Assembly (NCBI GenBank): GCA_036346205.1
Contig: JARFJB010001594.1
Coordinates: 2,905,501 to 2,969,500 of the forward strand
Origin: Vesta saturnalis
Lineage: Eukaryota; Arthropoda; Insecta; Coleoptera; Lampyridae
Length of the DNA: 64,000 bases
Reading direction: 5' to 3'
Below are positions 30,981 to 42,912 of this stretch, piece after piece (positions within the stretch are counted from its first letter, which is position 1; every line of letters begins with the position of its first letter). The position numbers were made by a program, and so were the translations under genes. The notes under the pieces are model-generated. The model searched no databases, was not told the origin of the DNA, and saw nothing but the letters and a program-made list of their open reading frames with translations.

Positions 30981-32797
30981 TGTCTGGCACGACTTCGGGG
31001 ACATCGGAAGGACAGCAAGCGCCGACGAGACGATATGGTATGGTTTGAAACCAGGCAGTCTACCATCACTATCGCGACAGAGGAAGAGGCGACACAGGAA
31101 GACGCCGCCACCAGAAGTAACCCCGTTAGTGAAGGACCCACTAACGGCTACTTCGACGTCCTTCGCCGCCTCGGCGCGGATCCAGAGAGAAAAAACCAGC
31201 TAGGTATCCACCGACGAGGGCTTCAAGACAGAAAAGGAAGCCGAAGAAGACAACCAAGGTTCGTCCGCCTACGCCACCGCCCACGGACAATGGATTCCAG
31301 ACCCTGGAACCCTTCACGGAGAGCCCTGCAGCCATGGAGCACAGAAGGAGAACTGGTCGTTCTAAGAAATGGACCGACAAGGATCGTCTTCACGAAGCCT
31401 TCAGCAAATCTGGATCCAGCCTGCCTCACTCTAGGCAGAGACAGTCTGATGAGATATATAGATAGGTGTGGCATTGCGTATCGCACTATCAGGCAAAGAG
31501 CGAGCGATTGACGAAGGTAGTGATACGCGGCATGCCCGTAGAACTATCCGAGGTCGACGTTAGCTCAGAGCTGAAAATTCAACTTTAAGATAGGCAATGA
31601 GGGCGACCTTAACCATTTCCTTCCGCGTGACCTTGAATCGGGGAAAATGACCTTGAATAATATGCGGACAATGTGTACGTGAGCGTTAATTACCTTGACC
31701 TTGAAAACCAATCTGGTAACTTTTCTAGTGCCTTTTTCAAATCTAGCTACTTCAATTACCTTGACCTTGAGGAATATACGTTGATGCAGGCAATATGTAT
31801 GATGACCTTGACCTTGAAAGACCATGTACTTGGACGTAGGCAATCTGGACCTTGACCTTCTGATTTAATAATTTTTATAAGACTTGGTGCAGGGCAAATT
31901 TAGATATCCTAATACTTTGATGCGGGCAATGTGTACGATGACCTTGAAAATTGTTTGACGCAGGGAACGTGATCTTGAAAAGCCTTGTACTTTGACATAG
32001 ACAATGTGATGAACTTTAGGAATATACTTTGATGTAGGCAATGTGTACGATGACCTTGACCTTGAAAAACCATTGACCTTGATGTGGACAATCTGTATGG
32101 GAAGGTGTATTATTATTATCAAAAGTGGATTAGAAGTGACATAGTATATCTACTTATTAAAGTACTTTCTGTTTACAGTATGAAAGAGCGAGGACGCCCA
32201 ATCACCTTCATGACGGTAGAGTTGCCGACCGAGGAAAACAACAAGAAGATCCGGGAGGTGGAGCACGTCGCCCACCTCCGCATGGCTAGAGGATTTGCTG
32301 CGGAAGTACGGCATCGGGCAGTGTCACCAGTGTCAAGGTTTCCATCACGCACAGCGTTGCTGCAAGGCGACAACACGATGTGTAAGGTGCGCCGTAGATC
32401 ACCACTGCAGTGAATGCACAAAGCCCCGAACAGACCGGGCTTAGTGTGTTAACTACAATGGGGACCTGCCCGTTAGTTACAGGGGCTGTCCGTAGTTCCC
32501 TCGGCCTCCACAGCGAAAGAAGATGGAAGGACAACAGTGACCGAAAAGGACACCGTCAGAGCCGCGTCTTCTTCAACCCTGACCGGCATCATTTACGCCC
32601 GAGCGACGGCAGGCAAGGTTGAGGAGTCGGAAATACCGAGAGTGGTTCCCGCCGCTGTCGTTACCCCGCCTGCTCAACCCGCTTTAGGGTTCGACGCCAT
32701 ATTGGGCCTCCTCGGAGATCTCGATATGGAAGGTGGTAGCGAAGTCACAGATATTGTTTTCGACATACACACGTGGCTAAACTCTCACCTTAAGTAA
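30981..32797 (+). pseudogene. Jockey-type retrotransposon ORF1 (gag-like), interrupted
   Basis: Nucleic-acid-binding ORF1 of a Jockey/X-element-like non-LTR retrotransposon. Starts at the ATG at 30,981 (MSGTTSGTSEGQQAPTRRYG), shifts frame near 31,038, and continues as a basic, GC-richer region to VVIRGMPVELSEVDVSSEL (about 31,518), the start of the zinc-knuckle-associated domain. A motif-rich block (about 31,590-32,165) then interrupts it. The rest resumes as MKERGRPITFMTVELPTEEN (32,180) and, after a frame change, shows three Cys/His knuckles in YGIGQCHQCQGFHHAQRC and CVRCAVDHHCSECTKP. Ends at 32,797. No ORF2 (endonuclease/RT) follows. Base composition differs sharply from the AT-rich surroundings. 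Confidence 0.82.
31590..32165 (+). repeat. TGACCTTGA-rich block inside Jockey ORF1
   Basis: About 575 bp with at least ten ACCTTGA motifs, several as the tandem form TGACCTTGACCTTGA, arranged on a degenerate 110-130-bp unit that also contains TTTGATG and GGCAATGTGTACGATGACC-like phrases. It splits ORF1 codons. The same motif fills the outer arms of the palindrome, but the surrounding unit sequence is different. Exact borders are uncertain. Confidence 0.7.
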
Positions 32798-32880
32798 AAC
32801 ACGTTATTAAAACTAGACTCAAACAAATGATACCTACTAATTTTTGTTAGTAAAGAAACATTTAACAAGTAATACGAAAC

Positions 32881-33560
32881 TTACAATAGTTGCCAAAAAT
32901 TTCCTCCTTCAACTTCAACGCAAGCATTACCTCGTCTCAACAACGATTGCCGAATACGTTGAAGTATTCCCCACTTGTATCGCGGATTTAAATCCGGTCA
33001 CCTAAGTGGCTATGACCGCGGACCGAGCGACCGATCGATAGTTATTTTCTATAACTACATGGAGAATTTACATTCAGCCCAGATATGATTGTTATGGAAG
33101 TTCATAATTTAATTTCGGGAAAAACACTATTCATCTATAAATAAAATACAGGATAGAAATGTCGTAAATGCTACCTGTTGTTGCAAAAGCCAAGTGTAAT
33201 AAACAACTCGCTGGAGAAAATCACAAGATAATAACCGATTGAACACATTGTATGTGATATGTGGTACGATTGATAATCCCTTAAAATCTGCTTATAGTTA
33301 GGTGAGAAATGTTTAACTGCTGTGCAATTTTACGTATACTTGTGTCGGGGCTACGCTCGACTTAATTTAAACTGCTTCCAGTGTCTCCCAATAAGAGCAG
33401 CAGACCTTTAAAAGGTGTCTGACCCGCACAGCCTTTCATATATTCTTACAAATGTTTGTCTGTTTGGTAGAAAGCGATGAGGATATCTCTCTTGATAAAT
33501 CCGTCTAGCCGCTCTGAAATTGCCTTGGGTCATTGCACAAACAAAATGCATATTGTTCAT
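32881..33560 (-). pseudogene. Mariner (DUF4817-type) transposase MLE-H, core deleted
   Basis: Starts at 33,560 with MNNMHFVCAMTQGNFRAARR and IYQERYPHRFLPNRQTFVRI, the N-terminal helix-turn-helix of this transposase family. Middle remnants: RKIAQQLNISHLTISRILRD (about 33,325), a first catalytic block LFIDE (about 33,160; Thr to Ile beside the Asp) and FHNNHIWAE. The segment with the second and third catalytic residues is deleted, and the C-terminus LQRIRQSLLRRGNACVEVEG ends in a TAA at 32,881. Several stops and shifts. No terminal repeats recognised. Confidence 0.75.
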
Positions 33561-33879
33561 AACTGCGAAAAAATTGAATGTTTAATTGCTTAAAGAAGAT
33601 ATTATTGTTTTAAAAAAGCCAGCGATGCACATTTTTTTTGTTAAAAATATTGGTTAGGGCGCTCTCTGGTACGCCACTGGACTTAATAATTTTAATCTGG
33701 TTAGGACTAAACTAGCCCCTTTCGACCATAAATAACACTTCAAGATTTCAACAAAGTCGGCTGAAGGGTTATTAGGATTTTTAGGAAACAGTTTTGAATT
33801 GGACACTGTATGTTAAACACAAAGCATTACACATGTTTATATCAACTTTTCCTCTTAAAATCACTCAACCAATCATCCG

Positions 33880-35515
33880 TTAAAGCTTGGCCACGTACTT
33901 AAATAACACCCGATAAAATGATGTAAAAAACCTGCCACTATTACCAGCTGCAATTGCGATTGTAGAAACTATGTTTGGAGATCATTTTCCCAAATAATTG
34001 CAGTACGTAACTCTATCAAATGATACTATTGTCCGTTAAATTAGCGATATAGCTGAAGATGAACAGAATTAGATTTTCCAGAAGTAATTGTTTTGAATTC
34101 AGATTAATGAACCAATAAACATGCTCATTTTATTGCTTACGTTCAATTTTGCGATGGTCTGTCAGCAGTAGACGGACTACTTTTCTGCAAAACAATACAA
34201 CACAAAGCAACAGCACTCGCCTTATTTGCTATCTTAAATAATTTGATAAAGGAGGCAAACAGAGAGTGGAAAACTTGTGTCAGAATACGCATTGGTGTTG
34301 CTCGTTCAATGTCTGAAATATTCGAAAACGCTTTTGAAACATAAATCTCCACTGACCACATTGTATGGAAAATCAAAAGGCAACGTATTTCATTTTCTTC
34401 CCAAGAGAGTAGGCTGTTTAAGCTATTTCAGCCACAGTGATGGATTCCCCACATGCATACATTAAGCGTGTAAACCTGGTGGAGTTAAGGATAAGTGCGG
34501 TTGTGGTACAATCTGAAGAAACGGAGTTAAAGTTCTGACGGCGAAGTAACTACCCTCACATTCGCACCATATGCGACTGCACATGATGTACGTATACGCA
34601 GTCATCATATCGCTATACGTGTATGAGGAAAAGCCCCTTAAAAAAGCTCATACAGGGTAAACCGTAACAGGAGTCGAACGCATTACCTCCCGAATGCTAA
34701 GTATATCGTGTTACCACTAGCCCACCAGCTCAGTATGGTTCACACAGAAGATCTGACTTTCAACGAAATCTCCTGTTCTGCATATTACACTAACTACCGT
34801 TATAACTGTAGTAAAGTATATAAAGCCTAAAATTGAGAAAACATGGGTACAATACATGCAGTGTTAGCATTTTATTGCGAATAAAGGTGGTTATCCCGTG
34901 GGAAACGTTTGCAATGTGTTTATGAATTAACAGATGAAATCGCCATTTTTTTAAGTTATTAATGTTCGAGATGGTTTATCTCTGATTAAAATTAGCTACT
35001 GGGTCGACATGTTCCGAGAAATCAAATAACTTGAACTTTAAGCTCTAAAGAGTTAATGATGTTTATAGAAAATTGGTATTGTGGAGCAGGAATTTAAATG
35101 AAAAAATTTTGAAATGTTTGCAAATGAGGATGAATGTGTTAAAATGTATAAGGCTGAAGAACAACGTGATAGCAAGTTACGAGTGAGTAGGGACCATTCA
35201 AATAATCCCAAAGGCCTCTCATCTATCGAAGAAGAAATGTTAATAAACTTTACTACAAGAAGCTAAATCAAAAAACAATTTAGTAACAAATCACTCTTTG
35301 AATTTTAGGCAAGAGTTTTCTACATTGAAAACATTACCACTTTCAACGCCCTACCTTTGTAAAACCGGATTTACTGCAGCCAGTGATTTGAAGACAAAAT
35401 ATATCTTAGCTAAATATAGAAGAAGAAACTTCGTTCGAAAACCGTTGCTCTGCAAAACAGCTCCAAATGAGTCACTAAGAATTATTAAACTTGTTTTGAA
35501 TTCAGTATTGTAATT
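33880..35515 (+). pseudogene. hAT transposase, ZBED5/SCAND3-like, decayed
   Basis: Fragments in order: ETMFGDHFPK and LSNDTIVR (about 33,968-34,040), VDGLLFCKTIQHKATALALF (about 34,165) and EANREWKTCVRIRIGVARSM (about 34,252), and a C-terminal LSTPYLCKTGFTAASDLKTK (about 35,340), the block that precedes the hAT dimerisation end in the Buster/ZBED5-type family. Many stops. The C-terminal 71 codons are open from 35,298. Downstream at 35,719-35,743 a sequence whose reverse complement begins CAGCACTTCCCAACCTGTGG resembles a hAT/Charlie terminal repeat and probably marks the element's right end; the left end was not found. Confidence 0.7.
34666..34740 (-). repeat. tRNA-like sequence, minus strand
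   Basis: Reverse complement contains GGGCTAGTGGTAAC (A-box-like) and GCGTTCGACTCC (B-box-like) at tRNA-like spacing. Stems are imperfect. Likely a tRNA-derived SINE head or tRNA pseudogene within the decayed hAT region. Confidence 0.4.
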
Positions 35516-35743
35516 ATAAACACAATGTGCATAAATACAAGTTAATTATTAAATACATTGTACAGTACTGATACAATCATGTTTAGTGTATATTGGGTGT
35601 AAATGCCTATTTTATTTTTCATTATATTCTGAATGCATTCTGTTGTTTCCTTTTAGTAAATTAATCAATGTTTTAAATTTTTTTCTTTCTGATATGCTTA
35701 CGACTCTCCCAAGGGAGAGTGGCCCACAGGTTGGGAAGTGCTG

Positions 35744-37177
35744 TGTTAAGTCATTGCAGGGATGTGATGACTAAACATATTTAATTGTTAACGTATTTAC
35801 TTCAAGTAGTAAAGAAAACGAAACAAGAACCTAGACATACCAAAAGTTCAAAATAAGACATATGATTATGCGATTTAAAAAACTACAGGACATGTATTTG
35901 TACTCATTAACTTAAATTATGAAAGTTTATATTTCAATAAACCACACGCTTAATTTGTTCCACCGTCTACACACTTTCAGTTCCCTGTGGTTAGAAACCC
36001 TCTATTGATTACCAGTGTAATTTACCCGTCCTCCATACGCATCCTCTGTTGGCTTCTGTTTCTTTTCATCGGTGCATACATTTTTATTATGTTCAAAATA
36101 CAGGCATATGACTCATACTAAAAACTTTTTAGCATTAGTTATAATTCTCTTGTTGCTAGAATAATTCCATTATTGGCAGCCCGATATATTTTTAGTACCC
36201 TCTTAAGATGGGTTTGCGGTAGTTATCATAGTAAGAAATCAAATCTTGGAATAAATTTTAACACTTACCTATTTTTTTAATTATAAATTATTTCCATCTT
36301 GATAAAATTTTACAAAGTAAATTACGTAATGTAGATGTTGTCACATTTATTCGTCTCATTCTTATCATTTTAGACACACAAAGCGCAGTTTTGATTATGT
36401 TAAAAATACATTTTATAAAACCACTTTGTATAGAAAATCTACAAAACGAGTTTACCGCATAAACTTGAATTCAATTTGAATATGTTTTAAATTCAATGAC
36501 CGTTTAAATACGATTTTTAGTTTCATTCATTACTACTACTAGTTTTACGCGTGACACATCATGGATGTGGTAAACCAGCATTCCTATACTGAGACATCAT
36601 CGACGCAATGTTAAGACAGGGAACATAATATTAATGACAGTTCAAGAACCGCAAAAGCTTGAACCAATAGAAATTACAGCAGGAAACTATTTTAAAATCG
36701 GATGTTTGGTAAGGTCAAGATCTAACCAAATGAAGAGATTTAAATATAGGTACATCTGTGCATTATTGTGTATTTCAATATTTCCAATTCTGGATAACTC
36801 TGTATATGGAAACTTCTACCTATTCATTTTTTAATGTTACATTCTTAAATTGGTCATAAATTAAAATTTACTTTTATTATTTAAAATCTATAAAGACCTT
36901 AGATTATTCTAATAATTTGCAATATATTGTAACACCACACGAACTTCCAACCTACAAAATGGAAATTAAAAGAAATGAAATAATTTTAATAACATTTTTT
37001 AGGATAATTATGCAACAATATATGCCAAACAGACGTTTAAAACTATGGGGCGGTAAACAAAGGAACATAGGATGAGTAGGATGAGGATGTGCCGATGTGT
37101 GACGTCAGCATAGCTAATATTAAATAGGTATTACCGTTGACTGAAAAATGATTTTTTACTCAATGGTATTACAAATG
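35744..37177. other. AT-rich stretch, nothing firmly recognised
   Basis: About 1.4 kb. A 66-codon frame at 36,634-36,834 (starts MTVQEPQKLEPIEITAGNYF) looks somewhat protein-like but I cannot place it. No other coding or repeat structure is evident. Confidence 0.4.
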
Positions 37178-37757
37178 GTTTAATGAAATATCTCAAAAGT
37201 GGTTGGATTTAGGTATAGGGAATACTGATACCAAACGAATTGGCTTAAAAAATATAGCGGAAAATGTAATAAAATACAGGGTGTTCTATTTAAAGTAAGC
37301 AACTTATAAATGATTTAAATTGTGCACGTTGGCGGCTATCAATGAGATGGATATATGGAGTTAACGGACAAGCGCTTGTTGTTTATTGGTTACAATTTCA
37401 CGTCACTAGCTTTGTTATTAATGGAGATATCGTTATTCAATGTGGACTAGGATTTTTCAAAATTAAAAAAAATCGAAATGTCAAAAAATACTTCATTTTT
37501 GGTATATTGTGCACAAATTTTATCTAGAATTTCATGTAGAATATGAAAATAAAATAAAAATATTAGGTTCCATTTAAAATAACAAAGTTGACGTCTACTT
37601 CCGGTATAACCGGAAGAGCCACATTCAGGACAATATTATATTTGAACTCAGCGTCACCCAAAACCTACACCTTCGTAATTTCAGATTTTTAACATAACTG
37701 TATCCGTCATTACTTTTAATCAAAACTCTCGCGCCACACCCTGTGTAATTCCTCAAT
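37178..37757 (-). repeat. Mariner terminal repeat, solo copy (MLE-C left)
   Basis: About 580 bp that pairs, reverse-complemented, with 42,905-43,503. Its outer end is the ACACCCTGTG near 37,750 and its inner end (towards a transposase start in the other copy) is at 37,178. No transposase is attached. Contains the palindrome TTCCGGTATAACCGGAA near 37,600. Confidence 0.75.
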
Positions 37758-37814
37758 GACATAAATTTTATTTAGTATTAAAAAAGTAACATTTTAAAAT
37801 TTATCATAAAATTA

Positions 37815-38060
37815 TTGACCAAAGGGCCAAACACTTTTTTCAAAAATCATCTGATATGGTTAGAAATGACTCAAAACGTGTAAAATGCAAAAAAATTCGA
37901 AAATTTTGACCTAAGTGCCAAAACAATTTTGCTTCCAAAATCATCTCAAATGGTCAGAAATAGCTCAAACCGTGTAAAAATGAAAAAAATCGAAAATTTG
38001 GACCAAAGAGCCAAAATTTTTTTTCAAAATCGTTTCAAATGGTTAGAAATGCCTTAACAC
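37815..38060 (+). repeat. Roughly 80-bp tandem repeat, three copies
   Basis: Three degenerate units with GACCAAAGGGCCAAA, then AAATCATCTGATATGGT, then AGAAATGACTCAAAACGTG. Found nowhere else in the window. Confidence 0.75.
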
Positions 38061-38094
38061 GTCTAATAAGATAAGATAAAAATTCGTACATTAT

Positions 38095-38162
38095 GCGTCT
38101 TGAACCCTAGACTCCGGGACATCAACCAAACGCGCTGCCACTGCTCTACCGGAGGAGTTCAC
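38095..38162 (-). repeat. tRNA-like sequence, minus strand
   Basis: Reverse complement: GGTAGAGCAGTGGCAGCGCG (A-box-like) and TAGGGTTCAAGACGC (B-box-like). Next to a segment (38,190-38,420) with the phrase GGTACCAAATTTCATGACGA common in insect short interspersed elements. Probably a SINE-like insertion; orientation of head and body is not consistent, so they may be separate. Confidence 0.4.
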
Positions 38163-38603
38163 TAACAAACGAAAACTTGGTACATATTCAATTCTAGGAT
38201 GGTTCACTTAGTTGGCTACGTAATTATACACTCTATAATAGTCGAAATCTGGAATTTCATTTTGACTGGACAGATTTCGCTCAAAAGTTCATCATTCCGT
38301 GTGGTCATGGATCCGAACCTGGGTACCAAATTTCATGACGATCGGATTATCTTTGTGGACGCTATCGCGCTGGAACACATACAGACAAAGACATACATTT
38401 TGAAACTTTCATGTTTCAACCTCTTTTTCAACTTATAGTAAAGCAATTTTTAAGTATGTAGCTCATTTTAAAGGAAATTTAATCCTATTTATGAATACGC
38501 TCGGATCTACTTTCTATCTATTTTCTATTTTACGATAATTCACAAAAACTAAAGTGCTGCACTAGAAATTTCGCCTTGATTACAATACCTCCCAATACTT
38601 TCG

Positions 38604-38662
38604 TATTGTGAGGTATAGTTCTCATTGCATACTATCCAACGGTGAATGGAGAAAGAGGCTAA
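38604..38662 (+). repeat. Short duplicate of the RTE 5' segment
   Basis: TCGTATTGTGAGGTATAGTT and the following bases up to AGAAAGAGGCTAA match 43,720-43,778 with one mismatch (AACGG versus CACCGG region). It may be a 5' remnant of another RTE copy. Confidence 0.6.
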
Positions 38663-39182
38663 CTTAAAAAAATCGGATGTGGCAAATATTTACAATACAA
38701 TGTAATTGATAATTTAAACAAGCACAAGTAAAATCGAAAGAATTTTATGTGTTTTATAACTAGTGTACTGTGTTTTTTTTTGCTACTAAAAATTTTGTAC
38801 AGCTTTTTCATATCATTAAATTGTTAAATTGTTTTATTAAAAAAATGGTAATAATTCCACAGAAACAATTAAATATGACGACCAAGACACACTATCTTAA
38901 ATTTAAGTTATTATTTAAATAATGCCTATAAAACTTGACGTACTAAACAAAAATGATCACGATCGAAAAAGTTGATCAGAGAAAGTAAATAATCATAATC
39001 ACCCAGTATACATTTATTTAGTTCTTAAATTGATAACGTGTAAATAGTGCATAAAAGTACAATTTTATAAACATATGATCCACTTGTTACCCATATGTTT
39101 CTATTGATACGGTTATCATTTTTACATTTAATCCATAGTTAACTTTCGTTGTTGCGAAAACAACAACAGTTGTTTATACAGG
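38663..39182. other. AT-rich stretch, nothing recognised
   Basis: About 520 bp with no coding signal, ending in TACAGGG, the outer end of the right MLE-C terminal repeat, directly before the hAT insertion. Confidence 0.4.
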
Positions 39183-39190
39183 GTGTGGCT

Positions 39191-42100
39191 CAATGGCGAA
39201 GCTAGGGGGGGTGCAAGGTGTGCCAGGCACACCCCAGACAAGCCGTAACACACCCAGAAAAACAGCACTTCCCATTTTTCATTCTTATCTTAAATTCCAT
39301 CTAACAACTTAATTCGTTAAATCTTAAACCATTGCGATAAACAAACGAGTAGTAATAGTGACATAGTGATAAGTACAATTATTAATTATTATTTATTATG
39401 TAAGGACATTAGAATATTCGTCATTCGAGCATAAGTTGTATCGGTGAAATAATATTTGTTTAGCTAAGCGGCGCGGCGGCGGTAGACTGCTGACTGTGAC
39501 TGTGCTGCTCTTGGAATTGTTTTGGTTCATGATACTGATATGCGTTGAGTGTTGATTGGATGCATAAACAATAGCATGTATAGTTCCTCTTTCACGATGT
39601 AGTAAACCCAGCAAGCATAAAGACGCCGCAAAGATTAGTAGATTAGGTTAGTTTACATACAGTTTACATTAACATTCTAAAAGATAACTTTTTATAAAGG
39701 AAGCGAGACTTGAAACTTAAAAATAGTGTAACTTCTAGAAGATTCGAGAAGGGTTGCTTGCGTCATCGGTACATATATAAGCAACGCTGCAACGCACGAT
39801 GAATTCATGGGGTTAGTACTTGTTATAGTTATGTTTAATGTTTTATGTAATATTATTATTATTATTAATGAGCCAAGTGCCAATATAACCTGTGTTCGGT
39901 GTTCCATGTTCTGAGTCTTCTGTGCTGACAGCACAGTGCTGTGTGAAATAAAACATCAAAGCAAACAAATAGCCACTGCCAAGGCCAACTGCCACAAACA
40001 ACTAAGGACTAAGGTAATTTTACTTATTTGTATGTTTGTTTTAGAGTATTATAAGATGTTAAAATTTTGATGGGTGAAAAATAGTTTAATAATAGTTTAA
40101 AGTTAAAACTGCAAAGGGATTTTGATTTGTACTTTCTTTCACGCCTTTTACTTGTTTCGCCATCAGTGTCCGAGCAGTTAGCTTCGGTGTTTATAAATTT
40201 GTTTTTATTTGAATTTGCGTTGCAGATTGCAGATTGTGGGCGGTTTGAACATGAAGAAATTCAAAGACATACGATCGTTTTTCAAATCTGCCACAAATCA
40301 ACCCGACAAAGATGAGACTGAGACAAGGCAAACGTCTACTCCAGTATGTGACTCAACAGCAAATATTGAGATAGCTTGTGATTTAACACAATCTTCAACT
40401 TCAAATATAGAAAATGTTGGTGGAGGCATACGAGAAGATGTAAATAAAGCCGCTGAAGAAGGGCAAGGTAGCAAAACATCCGATGTTTTTACATCTGCAG
40501 AAACAAATTAAGGAGGACGAAATGATCCAGAAGATCAAGATCTGGGAACTCTTGATAGTGGTCCTTCGCAGCCAAGGGGCCCAAGGGTTGTTTTTCCAAA
40601 AAGTTCATTTGGAGATAGACGGAGATCGTTTTCGTCTCAATTCTTTGATACTTATCAGTGGCTTGAATATAGTGTGAAGTTAGATAAAGCGTTCTGCTTT
40701 TGCAGACATTTTCGGCATTCTGCAAATATTCGAGATCAAAATGAAAAGTTTTCGATTAATGGGTTCAGTAATTGGAGGAAACTAAGTGAGTCGCTGAAAA
40801 AACATGACACCTCTTTGATTCGCAGTGACTGTATGCAAAGGTTTGTAGGCTACAAGCATTCCTTGAAGGCCGAAGATGTTCATAAGAAGCTAACCATACA
40901 ACATGAAGAAATGATAATACAGAACCGAGATTATATGATAAAATTAATCGACATGATTTTATACTTGACACGTCAGGGGCTGCCACTCCGAGGACACCGA
41001 GAAGACGCAACATCTACTAACCGAGGAAATTTTCTAGAGTTGGGTGAACTTATGGCAAAACATGACACGAATTTTTCGATGAGTCTAGACAGACATATCA
41101 GTTATTGCAGTTTCAAAATACAAAATGAAATAATAAGCATCGCATCTCAACTTGTTATTGAACAGATTGTAGAAGAAGTGCGGCAATGTGGTTTTTTTTC
41201 GATAATGTTTGATGAAGCTAGGTGCTACAAACAAGAACAATTGTCCGTGGCAATCAGATATATCGTAGGCTTGGAAGTTGAGGAACGTTTTCTTGGTTTC
41301 GTAGATTGTTCTTCTTCTAGAGATGCCGAGAGTTTAAAAATACTTATTAAATAACGCCATATTAATTGGCCAATCTTATGATGGAGCCAGTGTTATGTCT
41401 GGGAAACACCAAGGACTGCAAGCCAAAATAAAGGAGGATCATCCACAAGCCATTTACTTTCATTGCTTGGCACACAGGATGAACTTGGTAATTGTCGACA
41501 GTTGTGCTAAGGTGTCTACTGCAGCTGCATTTTTCAACACTCTGGAGGCAATATACGTCCACTTTTCTCAACCCGGTCATCACTCTCATCTCATAAACGC
41601 CCGTGATGCTCTAGGTATAATGTCGGGGGGCGAAATGGGAAGTCTTAGCAGTACCAGGTGGAGTTGTCGATATGAAACTTGCAAATCCCTTTTGAAAAAT
41701 TTCCAAGCAATTCGAAATGCTCTGGATGAGGAAATTGAACAAGGGCGAGACAAAAATTCTTTAGAAGCACTTGGAATACAGGCATCAATGATAAAGCCAC
41801 AATTTATCGTTTGTTTGTTCGTCTTCCATTCAGTGAATGGTCGCAAATGTACTGAGTAAATATTTTCAGAGAAAAGATGCCACACTAGGTCAGGCTAGTG
41901 ATACCATAGATAGCACTATAAGTAGCTTTGAAGAGAAGAGGAACAAATTTGAGGACCTGTGGAGTGAAATAGAAAATTCTCAGGAGAACAAGACATTTGT
42001 TTGGAGCCTTTAAGGATTTCAAAAAAGGAAGCAACCACAAAAACTTAATGAATATCTATCTGACTCAACCCTGGGTAAATCATCTCTGATCGACATACCT

Positions 42101-42904
42101 GCAGGAACTACAGCTCCCGAATACTGGAAAGTCAACATTTACTACCAAGTCATGGACAACGTGATTGGCAATATGAAAAACGATTTGAAAATCTTCCCCT
42201 TGCAAGATCGATTGATTCCTTTATGAAGCTAGATTTGGATCAAGCATTTGAGTTCGTCGCCAATTATCAGAGGGCCTTCAATATCGAAATCTCAACACTT
42301 CAAGCTGAAGTTTTAGTGATACGAAATTTATTCAAAATAAAAATCTTGAAATCACGTTGGAAAATCTAAAAGTTCAAGTGAAGGGGATCTGACTCAAATC
42401 TTTACAAATTACTACAAATTGCTGTAGGCCTTCCAATCAGTTCAGCTGGTTGCGAAAGAAGTTTCTCCGCTATGAGGCGGATAAAAACATGGCTGAGAAC
42501 CACAATGGCACAAGATAGATTTTCAAATTTATCACTTCTCTGTATCAAAAATGCTTTAGTTAAGCAGAAATTGTCGGCTGAACAAGTTCTCTCTGTTTTA
42601 TAAAACAGATAGAAAACTAAAATTAGTTTGAAGTTTTTTTATTCATACTTATATGTTATATTTCCTAAATAAAATGTGAAAACAAGAAAGTCTTTTACTT
42701 AAAGTAGGTATATGACAAACCATGATGATGAAAACCAATACTGTTTAAAATTGAGAGTGAAAACAAGATTGACGTAGTTTTCATGCGCATGCATCTATAA
42801 AAAAGTGGTGTGTACGCCCCAACAAAATTTTTATACGCACCCCTCCCCAAAAAGAGCCCGTGGGGCCTGGCCCCCCCCAGAAAAATTTTGTAGTTCCGCC
42901 ACTG
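39191..42904 (+). mobile_element. hAT transposon with 8-bp target duplication
   Basis: Termini: CAATGGCGAAGC at 39,191 and, reverse-complemented, CAGTGGCGGAAC at 42,904, the typical CAGTGGCG end of hAT elements, with a G/C-rich stretch just inside each end. Flanks GTGTGGCT (39,183-39,190) and GTGTGGCG (42,905-42,912) agree in 7 of 8 bases, an 8-bp target duplication with one later change. The target is the outer end of a mariner terminal repeat, as shown by the uninterrupted version near 37,745. It carries one transposase pseudogene. Confidence 0.85.
40251..42603 (+). pseudogene. hAT transposase, ZMYM1/TTF-finger type
   Basis: Starts MKKFKDIRSFFKSATNQPDK at 40,251, a typical start of this family. 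After a TAA at 40,509 and a frame change come RGPRVVFPKSSFGDRR, a TTF-type zinc finger region (TYQWLEYSVKLDKAFCFCRH, about 40,655) and the DUF4371-like region HDTSLIRSDCMQRFVGYKHS. The catalytic region shows FSIMFDEARCYKQEQLSVAI (about 41,200), a TAA at 41,352, SYDGASVMSGKHQGLQAKI (about 41,378) and HCLAHRMNLVIVDSC (about 41,463). The C-terminal dimerisation block reads GLPISSAGCERSFSAMRRIK (about 42,430) and ends at 42,603. Four or more frame breaks after 41,800. The largest coding remnant of the window. Confidence 0.88.
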
Positions 42905-42912
42905 GTGTGGCG

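Noticed and set aside
31565..32122. Three minus-strand open frames of 60-92 codons
   Set aside because: They are translations of the TGACCTTGA repeat (repeated FSRSRS-type peptides), not genes.
36634..36834. 66-codon plus frame
   Set aside because: Protein-like start but no identifiable family, neighbours or splice structure; left as unassigned in the spacer note.
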